55,726 bases of DNA from Paucimonas sp. (GTDB lineage Bacteria > Pseudomonadota > Gammaproteobacteria > Burkholderiales > Burkholderiaceae_D): contig JAQGMC010000033.1 of the NCBI GenBank assembly GCA_028292545.1, forward strand, positions 1 through 55,726, given 5' to 3'. Position 1 is the first letter of the stretch, and each line of letters opens with the position of its first letter. The notes beneath the pieces were generated by a model that saw nothing but the letters and a program-made list of their open reading frames with translations, was not told where the DNA came from and ran no database searches. The translations under genes were made by a program, and so were the position numbers. Positions 28,016 through 35,141 of the stretch are shown here, in pieces.

Positions 28016-29016
28016 GCACGGCCCTCGGTATGCAAGGCCAGCGCGCGCAGGCATTCGTCGCGGTGCGCCGGTCCCAGCGCTGCGGGCAGGCGCAGCGGCC
28101 CGAGTTCGAAGCGGTAGCGCAAGCCTTGCTGTTCTGCTTCCAGCACCCAGCGCGTCATGCGCGACAGCCGCGCTTCCAGCGGCAGCGCCGCCACCAGGTT
28201 TTCGGCGATGCTCAGTTCGGCGCTGGCGCCGCCTTCAAAATGCTTGCTGACCAGCGCGTCGCTGGCGCCATCCATGCGCGCAATCTGGCGCCAGGCCAGC
28301 CTGCTGGGGGAGTCGCCAGCCTGCCAGGCGCGCACCCCGGCGAAATCCTCGCGGCCGGCGTGGCCGCTGCCGTCAGCGCCAGCCAGCTCACTGGCTGGCA
28401 GCGGCGGGGCATCGGTTTCCGGCTGGGGGTAGACCAGCACCGCAACATCGGGCGTCCAGTAACTCCAGGCGCGCAGCAAGCCCAGCGGAAAGCGCGTTTG
28501 CAAACGCAGCCGCGGCGATTGCTGCCAGCCACGCTGCCGCGCGGGCGTGGAAAGGCGCACGCTGGTTTGCCCGAAAGCGGGCAAGTCGACCGAGGTTTGC
28601 AATTCGTCGATGCCGCCACCAGTGAAACCGATGTCGATCGCATAGCGCGCATGGCGGCTGCGATTGGCAAGATGGAATTCATAATGCACCTGGCTGCCCG
28701 CAAACACGGGCGCGCTGCGCCCGGGCGACAGCGCCAGCCAGGCGAGGTTGCGAAACGTCAGGTACATGCCCACCAGTGCGCAGCCCATCACCAGGAAGGT
28801 CAGCGCAAAACCCATGTTCAGGTTGTAGTTGACCGAGCCGATGAAAAGCCCGAGCAGCATCACTGCGTAAGCCATGCCGGCGCGGGTGGGCAGGATGAAG
28901 ACGCGGCGCTGGTGCAGGATCACTTCGCCGTGTTCGGCCGGCTTCAGCTGGAACAACCAGTTGTCGATGACACGCCGTACTGGCTGGCGCAAGGCGATAG
29001 GCAAGGCAATGGGCAT
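28012..29016 (-). CDS. DUF58 domain protein
   Basis: A 334-residue protein with two adjacent transmembrane helices (about 48-90: MAYAVMLLGLFIGSVNYNLN and FALTFLVMGCALVGMYLTF). A beta-rich domain and a C-terminal DUF58 region with GREDFAGVRAWQAGDSPSRLAWRQIARM follow. DUF58 proteins are related to von Willebrand A domains and occur with MoxR ATPases, probably as the target or partner of the ATPase. The gene lies 10 bases after moxR and overlaps tgpA by 4 bases. No biochemical role is established for this subgroup. Confidence 0.9.
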   Translation of the reverse strand: MPIALPIALRQPVRRVIDNWLFQLKPAEHGEVILHQRRVFILPTRAGMAYAVMLLGLFIGSVNYNLNMGFALTFLVMGCALVGMYLTFRNLAWLALSPGRSAPVFAGSQVHYEFHLANRSRHARYAIDIGFTGGGIDELQTSVDLPAFGQTSVRLSTPARQRGWQQSPRLRLQTRFPLGLLRAWSYWTPDVAVLVYPQPETDAPPLPASELAGADGSGHAGREDFAGVRAWQAGDSPSRLAWRQIARMDGASDALVSKHFEGGASAELSIAENLVAALPLEARLSRMTRWVLEAEQQGLRYRFELGPLRLPAALGPAHRDECLRALALHTEGRA

Positions 29017-29026
29017 GTTGCTGGCC

Positions 29027-29947
29027 TCAGACCCGGACCGACTTCACCATCTGCCGCACCAGGTCGTCGCTGGACGAACCCAGCCCGGCGCTGGCGCGCG
29101 CCGCTCGCAAGCGATGCGCGGCAACGGGCACGATGACGGCCTGGATATCTTCAGGCACGACATGGTTGCGGCCTTCGAGCGCAGCCCAGGCGCGCGCCGC
29201 TTGCACCAGTGCAATCGCGGCACGCGGGCTCAAGCCCTCGGCAAACAGCTCGCCCTGGCGTGAGGCTTGCACCAGCGATTGCACATAATCGATCAGCGCA
29301 TCCGAGGTATGCACTTCGCGCAGCAGGGATTGCGCCGCCTGTAATTCTTCCGGTTGCATCACCGGCACCAGCTGGCGCAGCATGCTGCGCCGGTCCTGGC
29401 CGCGCAGCAAGTCGCGTTCGGCCGCGCGGTCGGGATAGCCCAGCGAGATGCGCATCAGGAAGCGGTCGAGCTGGGATTCCGGCAGCGGGAAGGTGCCGAT
29501 CTGGTGGGTCGGGTTTTGGGTTGCAATGACAAAGAAGGGACGCGGCAATTGGCGCGTGGCGGCGTCGATGGAAACCTGGCCTTCTTCCATCGCTTCCAGC
29601 AGCGCGGACTGGGTCTTGGGCGTGGCGCGGTTGATTTCATCGGCCAGCAGCACTTGCGTGAATACCGGGCCGGGATGGAACACAAAGCCGGATTTCTCAC
29701 GGTCGAACACGGATATGCCAATCACATCGGCCGGCAGCAAGTCACTCGTGAACTGCACCCGGTTGAAGCGCAGCCCGAGCGAGGCGGCCAGCGCATGCGC
29801 CAGCGTGGTCTTGCCCACGCCGGGCAAATCCTCGATCAACAAGTGGCCGCCGGCCAGCAGGCAAGCCAGCGCCTGGCGAATCTGGAAATCCTTGCCGACC
29901 ACGATGTTGCCGACCTGCCGGGCCACGGCATGGATTTTGGAAAACAT
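29027..29947 (-). CDS. MoxR-family AAA+ ATPase
   Basis: A 306-residue AAA+ ATPase, first gene of the moxR-DUF58-tgpA operon. The P-loop is DLPGVGKTT at 40-48. Walker B with the family insertion reads VLLADEINRATPKTQSALLEAMEE, sensor 1 is VIATQNPTHQIGTFPLPESQLDRF, and a C-terminal lid follows. MoxR proteins are chaperone-like ATPases that mature partner complexes, here presumably the DUF58 and TgpA membrane proteins. The start at 29947 has an AGGAAGGA site; an upstream in-frame extension has no similarity. Confidence 0.94.
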   Translation of the reverse strand: MFSKIHAVARQVGNIVVGKDFQIRQALACLLAGGHLLIEDLPGVGKTTLAHALAASLGLRFNRVQFTSDLLPADVIGISVFDREKSGFVFHPGPVFTQVLLADEINRATPKTQSALLEAMEEGQVSIDAATRQLPRPFFVIATQNPTHQIGTFPLPESQLDRFLMRISLGYPDRAAERDLLRGQDRRSMLRQLVPVMQPEELQAAQSLLREVHTSDALIDYVQSLVQASRQGELFAEGLSPRAAIALVQAARAWAALEGRNHVVPEDIQAVIVPVAAHRLRAARASAGLGSSSDDLVRQMVKSVRV

Positions 29948-30113
29948 GAGCAATCCTTCCTGGTTCGATGCGTTTCTGTCGTGCCGCCGGATAAAAATTG
30001 ACAACGCCCGACAAAGTTAGCGCGCTGACATTCGGCCGCTTTGATTCGCGCTACACTAGTTGCAGTCCTGCGTGATTCTATTCGAGAAATCGCGCTTTTC
30101 CGCGCTCCCAGAC

Positions 30114-31109
30114 ATGACCACTGCAATCTATTCACATCCAGACTGCCAGCGGCACGAAATGGGAGCCTGGCATCCAGAGTCGCCGGCCCGGCTGCAGGCT
30201 ATCGAGGACCAGTTGATTGCCAGCCGCCTCGACACTTGCGTCGAACGGCGCGAGGCGCCGCAAGCGTCATTGGCGTCGATTGGCCGCGTGCACACTGCGG
30301 CCGCCATTGCGCTGGTGCGCGACAATACGCCGGCCGGCATGCCCGGGAATGCAGGTGACAATTTCGCCAGCGGCGAGCTGCAACAGGCCGGCCAGGCTGA
30401 CTACTACCCGATCGATGGCGACACTTCACTCAATCCGTATAGCTGGCGCGCCGCCTTGCGCGCAGCCGGCGCTGCGGTTGCCGCCACCGACGCCGTGATC
30501 AGCGGTGAACTCGACAACGCCTTTTGCGCCGTGCGCCCGCCCGGCCATCATGCCCGGCCGTCGCAGCCGATGGGATTTTGCCTGTTCAATAATATCGCCA
30601 TCGCCGCGCGCCACGCCCTCGCCGCGCATGGCTTGGAGCGGGTCGCCATTGTCGACTTTGACGTACATCACGGCAACGGTACGGAAGAAGCTTTCATCGA
30701 CGATCCGCGCGTACTGATGGTGAGTTTTTTCCAGCATCCTTTCTATCCCTATAGCGGTGCGCAAGCCTTGTCGCACCTGGTGCAAAATTCCGTCAACGTG
30801 CCGGTGCCGGCTTACAGCGGCGGCGAAGTTGTGCGTCAACTGGTAGGCGAGCGCTGGTTACCGGCGTTGGATGCACACCGGCCGCAAATGATTTTCATCT
30901 CCGCTGGCTTCGACGCCCATCGCGAAGACGACCTCGGACAGATGAGCCTGGTCGAAGCCGACTACCTGTGGCTGACGCAGCAAGTGAAGGCAGTGGCGGA
31001 CAAGCATGCGCAAGGTCGCATCGTCAGTTGCCTGGAAGGTGGCTATAACTTGTCCGCCCTCGGCCGCAGCGTGGCGGCCCACGTGAGGGCGCTGGCCGGG
31101 CTCGACTGA
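30114..31109 (+). CDS. Histone deacetylase-family protein (HDAC-like amidohydrolase)
   Basis: A 331-residue zinc-dependent deacetylase fold. The catalytic histidines are H145-H146 in RPPGHHARP. The zinc ligands are D183 and H185 in DFDVHHGN and D267 in SAGFDAHREDD. GFCLFNNIAIAARH is also conserved. Bacterial members deacetylate small molecules (polyamines, acetoin-pathway AcuC) or proteins. This one resembles the class II group and the exact substrate is unknown. The acyl-CoA synthetase directly downstream raises the possibility that it acts on acetylated enzymes of that type, as AcuC does. It is divergent from moxR. Confidence 0.9.
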   Translation: MTTAIYSHPDCQRHEMGAWHPESPARLQAIEDQLIASRLDTCVERREAPQASLASIGRVHTAAAIALVRDNTPAGMPGNAGDNFASGELQQAGQADYYPIDGDTSLNPYSWRAALRAAGAAVAATDAVISGELDNAFCAVRPPGHHARPSQPMGFCLFNNIAIAARHALAAHGLERVAIVDFDVHHGNGTEEAFIDDPRVLMVSFFQHPFYPYSGAQALSHLVQNSVNVPVPAYSGGEVVRQLVGERWLPALDAHRPQMIFISAGFDAHREDDLGQMSLVEADYLWLTQQVKAVADKHAQGRIVSCLEGGYNLSALGRSVAAHVRALAGLD

Positions 31110-31183
31110 CAGCGCGGATGACGCGGGCGGTGCTTCACGCCAGGGCTTGGCGACACGAATAAAAACAGCAAAACGGAGACAGC

Positions 31184-32827
31184 ATGAGCACGAACCAGTT
31201 CGATATCGGCCTCGACAAGAATGCGGCCAACTTTGCGGCGCTGACGCCGCTCGGTTTCATTGAGCGCGCTGGCACGGTCTACCCCGACCGCCTGGCCATC
31301 GTGCACGGCAATTTTCGCGCCACCTGGCGCCAAGCCTATGAACGGGCGCGGCGCCTGGCCAGCGCATTGACCAGGCAGGGCATCGGGCCGGGCGACACGG
31401 TAGCCGTCATGCTGCCCAATACGCCACCCATGGTCGACGTCCATTTCGGCGTGCCCATGACGGGTGCCGTGCTCAATACCCTCAATACCCGCCTCGATGC
31501 GGAATCGCTTGCCTTCATGCTGGAACACGGGCGGGCCAGGCTGGTGATCGTCGACCGCGAATTTTCAAATGTCATGCGCCAGGCGCTGGCGCGCTGCACC
31601 CAGCAGGTCACAGTGGTGGATGTGGATGACCCACTGTATGAAGGGCCGGGCGAGCGCATCGGCAACATCGACTATGAGGATTTCCTCGCTGGCGGCGATC
31701 CCGCCTTTGCCTGGGCGCCACCGGGGGATGAATGGAATGCAATCGGCTTGAACTATACGTCGGGCACGACCGGCAACCCGAAGGGCGTGGTCGTGCATCA
31801 CCGCGGTGCCTACCTGAATGCCGTGTCGAATGTGATGGTGTGGTCGATGCCGCGGCATGCGGTCTACCTGTGGACCCTGCCCATGTTCCACTGCAATGGC
31901 TGGTGCTTTCCATGGACGGTGGCGGCACAAGCCGGCGTGAATGTCTGCTTGCGAAAGGTGGAAGCGGGCGCGATCTGGGATGCGATACGCGAGCATGGCG
32001 TCACGCATTACTGCGGCGCGCCGATCGTGCATTCGCTGATACTGAATGCGCCGGCTGAAATGAAAGCCGGCATTGCGCACAAGGTGCATGCGATGGTGGC
32101 TGGCGCGGCGCCGCCAGCCTCGATGATCGAAGGCATGGAGCAGATGGGCTTTGACCTGCTGCATGTGTATGGCTTGACCGAGGTCTTTGGCCCGGCCGTC
32201 GTGTGCGACAAACAGGCAGCCTGGGAACAGCTGGACATCGTCGAACGGGCGCGGCTGAATGCGCGCCAGGGCGTGCGCTACAACCTGGCTGAAGCGGTTA
32301 CCGTGATCGACCCGGCCACCATGCAGCCGGTGCCGGCTGATGGGGAAACCATCGGCGAAATCATGTTCCGCGGGAATATCACGATGAAGGGTTACCTGAA
32401 AAATGAGCAAGCCACGCGCGAAGCATTCGCCGGCGGCTGGTTTCATTCAGGCGACCTGGGTGTGATCTATCCCGATGGTTACATCAAGATCAAGGACAGG
32501 AGCAAGGACATCATCATTTCAGGCGGCGAAAACATTTCCAGCATCGAAGTGGAAGATGTGCTGTACCGCCATCCGGCCGTGCTGGCCGCAGCCGTGGTCG
32601 CGATGCCGCATCCGCGCTGGGGCGAAACGCCCTGCGCCTTTGTCGAAGTCAAGCCCGGCGCTACGCTCACCGAGCAAGACCTGATGGCGCATTGCAAGCA
32701 GCACCTGGCTGGCTTCAAAGTGCCGCGCGCGATTGTGTTTTCCGAATTGCCCAAGACGTCGACCGGCAAGATCCAGAAATTCGAATTGCGCCAGCGCGCA
32801 GGTTCGGTATCGGCAATCGACGTCTAG
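31184..32827 (+). CDS. Acyl-CoA synthetase (AMP-forming, medium/long-chain type)
   Basis: A 547-residue ANL-superfamily ligase that activates a carboxylic acid to its CoA thioester through an acyl-AMP. The P-loop-like A3 motif is YTSGTTGNPKGVVVHH. A5 is HVYGLTEVFGP, A7 is FHSGDLGVIYPDGYIKIKDRSKDIIISGGEN, and the A10 lysine lies in PKTSTGKIQKFELR. The sequence type (FAALTPLGFIERAGTVYPDR at the N-terminus) is that of the AlkK/DmdB-like group, so medium-chain fatty acids or methylthio/aryl acids are candidate substrates. The ribosome binding site is GGAGA. The nearby hydratase-like gene suggests acyl-CoA metabolism. Confidence 0.92.
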   Translation: MSTNQFDIGLDKNAANFAALTPLGFIERAGTVYPDRLAIVHGNFRATWRQAYERARRLASALTRQGIGPGDTVAVMLPNTPPMVDVHFGVPMTGAVLNTLNTRLDAESLAFMLEHGRARLVIVDREFSNVMRQALARCTQQVTVVDVDDPLYEGPGERIGNIDYEDFLAGGDPAFAWAPPGDEWNAIGLNYTSGTTGNPKGVVVHHRGAYLNAVSNVMVWSMPRHAVYLWTLPMFHCNGWCFPWTVAAQAGVNVCLRKVEAGAIWDAIREHGVTHYCGAPIVHSLILNAPAEMKAGIAHKVHAMVAGAAPPASMIEGMEQMGFDLLHVYGLTEVFGPAVVCDKQAAWEQLDIVERARLNARQGVRYNLAEAVTVIDPATMQPVPADGETIGEIMFRGNITMKGYLKNEQATREAFAGGWFHSGDLGVIYPDGYIKIKDRSKDIIISGGENISSIEVEDVLYRHPAVLAAAVVAMPHPRWGETPCAFVEVKPGATLTEQDLMAHCKQHLAGFKVPRAIVFSELPKTSTGKIQKFELRQRAGSVSAIDV

Positions 32828-32875
32828 CCGGGCCAGCACTATAGAATAGCCGCCCCGAACACAAGGTCATCGCGT

Positions 32876-33814
32876 ATGTCTATCCAATGGTTTCCCGGTC
32901 ACATGAACGCCGCGCGCAGAAATGCGGCAGAGTCGATGGAAAAAGTCGACATGGTGATCGAGGTGGTGGATGCGCGCCTGCCGCAAGCCAGCACCAACCC
33001 GATGATCCATGAATTGCGTGCATTCCGGCAGCGCCCCTGCCTGAAAATACTGAACAAGGCCGACCTGGCTGACCCGGTTGCCACCCGCGCCTGGCTGGAT
33101 TTTTACAATGCCCAGGACAAGGTCCGGGCAGTGGCGCTGTCATGCAAGAAGCCGGCTGACGTGGCAAAGATACCGGGGCTGGCGATCAAGGTCGCGCCGC
33201 ATCGCGGCACCAGCGAAAAACCGTTGCGCGCAATGATCATGGGCATACCCAACGTTGGCAAGTCGACGCTGATGAATGCGCTGCTCAAGAAGCGCGTGGC
33301 CAAAGTGGGTGACGAGCCTGCGATCACCAAGACCCAGCAACGGCTTTATCTTGGCAACAACATGGTGCTGATCGATACGCCCGGCATGCTGTGGCCCAAG
33401 ATTGCGCATCCCACCGATGGCTTGATGCTGGCAGCCAGCCATGCCGTGGGCGTGAATGCCGTCATTGAAGAAGAGGTGGCGGAATTCCTGGCGGCCCTGC
33501 TGCTGGAGCGCTATCCCGCCTTGCTCGCGGCGCGCTACGGTTTCAGTGTCGATGGCATGGACGGTTATGCGGTGCTGGAAGGGGTGGCGACGCGCCGCGC
33601 CTTGAAGCTGAAAGGTGGCGCGCTGGATGTGGAAAAGGCGGCGCACATGTTCCTGCAGGATTACCGCAGCGGCGCGCTGGGCCTGGTGTCGCTGGAAACG
33701 CCAGCCTCACGCGCCCACCTGCTGGCCACTTACCAGCCGCCGCAGCGCCTGGGTGAGCCGGCAGCCGACACGGAAGCCGATGCTGACGGCGCCGGCGAAG
33801 CGAACGACGATTAA
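32876..33814 (+). CDS. rbgA: Ribosome biogenesis GTPase YlqF/RbgA
   Basis: A circularly permuted GTPase of 312 residues involved in late 50S subunit assembly. The motif order is G4 (LKILNKADLADP), G1 (GIPNVGKSTLMN), then G3 (LIDTPGMLWPK), which proves the permutation. The N-terminal IQWFPGHMNAARR is the family opening. The C-terminal domain ends in an acidic tail (PAADTEADADGAGEANDD). It is a housekeeping gene, 48 bases after the acyl-CoA synthetase, and may share its transcript. Confidence 0.94.
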   Translation: MSIQWFPGHMNAARRNAAESMEKVDMVIEVVDARLPQASTNPMIHELRAFRQRPCLKILNKADLADPVATRAWLDFYNAQDKVRAVALSCKKPADVAKIPGLAIKVAPHRGTSEKPLRAMIMGIPNVGKSTLMNALLKKRVAKVGDEPAITKTQQRLYLGNNMVLIDTPGMLWPKIAHPTDGLMLAASHAVGVNAVIEEEVAEFLAALLLERYPALLAARYGFSVDGMDGYAVLEGVATRRALKLKGGALDVEKAAHMFLQDYRSGALGLVSLETPASRAHLLATYQPPQRLGEPAADTEADADGAGEANDD

Positions 33815-33861
33815 GCGAAGCGCCGGCACGCAGGCGCGGCCAGCAAACAAAGGGAGGCGAT

Positions 33862-34689
33862 ATGGAAAACCCGGGCCAGGCTGGCGCTGCCGGCGATGCG
33901 CAGCGAGACAGGGCGCAAGAACCGCAGGTACTGCGCGAGCAGCGGTCCGGCATCGTCACGCTCACCTTGAACCGGGGCGCCCGCTTCAATCCGCTTTCGG
34001 TTGCAATGATCGAGGCGCTGCAGGCTGAATTCACGCAACTGGCAACGGACACTTCAGCCCGCGTTGTAGTGCTCGCCGGCCAGGGCACCGCTTTCTGTGC
34101 CGGCCACGATTTGCGCGAAATGCGCGCCTGCCCGGACGAAGCGTATTACCGCAGCCTGTTTGCGCTGTGCAGCAAGATGATGCTCGCGATGCAGGCTCTG
34201 CCGCAGCCCGTGATCGCACGCGTTCACGGCATGGCGACAGCAGCCGGCTGCCAGCTGGTTGCCAGCTGCGACCTGGCAGTTGCATCCACGCAGGCGCGCT
34301 TTGCAGTGTCGGGCGTGAAGCTCGGCTTGTTCTGTTCCACGCCGTCGGTTGCGCTGTCGCGCAATGTGCTGCCCAAGCACGCTCTGGAAATGCTGCTGAC
34401 TGGGGAATTCATCGACGCCAGCACCGCCTTGCAATATGGGTTGGTAAACCGCGTCGTGCCCGCAGACGAGCTCGACGCCGCCATCGACACGCTGGCCGCC
34501 AGCATCTGCGCCAAGCCCGCCACCGCCATCCGCATGGGCAAGCAACTGTTCTATCGCCAGGCTGCGATGGGCACTGCTGCGGCTTACCAGCTTGCGGCGC
34601 AAGCGATGGCGTGCAACATGATGGATGCAGATGCGCTGGAAGGCGTACAAGCCTTCATCGATAAACGCCCGCCAAACTTTGGCACTTAA
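33862..34689 (+). CDS. Enoyl-CoA hydratase-like protein (ECHDC3 type), catalytic Glu missing
   Basis: A 275-residue crotonase-fold protein. The oxyanion-hole segments VLAGQGTAFCAGHDLREM and HGMATAAGCQLVASCDLAVAS are clear. The first catalytic glutamate of hydratases (in GGxCEL) is Gln131 here, and the second (in GQPE) is replaced within VKLGLFCSTPSVAL. The FCSTP signature is that of the ECHDC3 group, whose reaction is unsettled. The fold and CoA binding are thus secure, but hydration of enoyl-CoA is doubtful. The start at 33862 has an AGGGAGG site. It is the last gene before the hrp-box region. Confidence 0.88.
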   Translation: MENPGQAGAAGDAQRDRAQEPQVLREQRSGIVTLTLNRGARFNPLSVAMIEALQAEFTQLATDTSARVVVLAGQGTAFCAGHDLREMRACPDEAYYRSLFALCSKMMLAMQALPQPVIARVHGMATAAGCQLVASCDLAVASTQARFAVSGVKLGLFCSTPSVALSRNVLPKHALEMLLTGEFIDASTALQYGLVNRVVPADELDAAIDTLAASICAKPATAIRMGKQLFYRQAAMGTAAAYQLAAQAMACNMMDADALEGVQAFIDKRPPNFGT

Positions 34690-34815
34690 GCTGTCCGGGT
34701 ATAGAAGGATCTTCCATGGGAAGACAAAAATGCGGGCTTGTCGCAGCGGAAAAGGCTGATCTTCCTGCTGTGATTCCGAGTGGCTTTGCGATTGCGCAAA
34801 CGGTGCGCCGCACAA

Positions 34816-34844
34816 GGAACCTGCGTACCACTATTCGCTACATA
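34816..34844 (+). promoter_or_regulatory. HrpL-type promoter (hrp box)
   Basis: GGAACC (34816-34821), 16 bases, then CTACATA (34838-34844). The consensus for the ECF sigma factor HrpL is GGAACC-N15/16-CCACNNA. Only the second base of the -10 block differs, and relaxed forms of the consensus (CNACNNA) fit fully. It points at the 35-codon ORF and the effector-like gene. No other match was found by eye in the window. Confidence 0.6.
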
Positions 34845-34875
34845 GCTCGCGCTTCCCCCCTTTGAGGAGACCACG

Positions 34876-34983
34876 ATGCGCGAGAACCCTTCAACCCAGC
34901 AAAATGCCACCCGTAGTGTGACGCGGCGTGCGCAGCATCATCCACCCGCCGTCGACTTCGCGCCCGCGCGACAACCGGGCTAG
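34876..34983 (+). CDS. Small ORF behind the hrp box (35 residues)
   Basis: The sequence MRENPSTQQNATRSVTRR continues with a His/Pro/Arg-rich end and stops at TAG 34981-34983. The start has an excellent site (GAGGAG, 6 bases before ATG) and lies 31 bases after the hrp box, so it would be the first thing translated from that promoter. The Ser/Thr/Gln/Asn-rich beginning resembles type III secretion signals. It may be a leader peptide, a small secreted peptide, or the remnant of a decayed effector gene. I do not recognise it, and a chance ORF cannot be excluded. Confidence 0.4.
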   Translation: MRENPSTQQNATRSVTRRAQHHPPAVDFAPARQPG

Positions 34984-35141
34984 TGCAGCGGCGCGCTGCG
35001 CATCCTGGCGTCGAAAGCCGGGGTAGCCAAGCGCACAAGACCTCCAATCCAAGGTAGCACCAAGTCTTCACAGGCTGGCGTTGTGACGCCTGCACGGCTG
35101 GCTTGCGTGCCCATTCCACATGCAGTGAGAAGGAAATCAAT

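Larger units (their letters stand above)
34690..35141. other. Control region of the effector-like gene
   Basis: There are 452 bases between the hydratase-like gene and the 1007-residue gene. The region holds an inverted repeat TCTTCC/GGAAGA (about 34709-34723), the hrp-type promoter at 34816-34844, a 35-codon ORF with a strong ribosome binding site, and about 158 bases after that ORF in which I see nothing else. Confidence 0.6.

Noticed and set aside
34834..34857. Possible PIP/hrpII box (TTCG-N16-TTCG) next to the hrp box
   Set aside because: The second half is TTCC at 15 bases spacing, two deviations; the HrpL-type match is far better.
34716..34865. 49-codon ORF starting MGRQKCGLVAAEK after the hydratase-like gene
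   Set aside because: It has an acceptable AAGGA site, but the hrp box lies inside it, the product resembles nothing, and such ORFs are common in GC-rich DNA.
34838..35140. Minus-strand ORF of 100 codons opposite the effector leader
   Set aside because: It has no ribosome binding site and a Cys/Arg-rich composition typical of an antisense shadow, and it conflicts with the hrp-box transcript.
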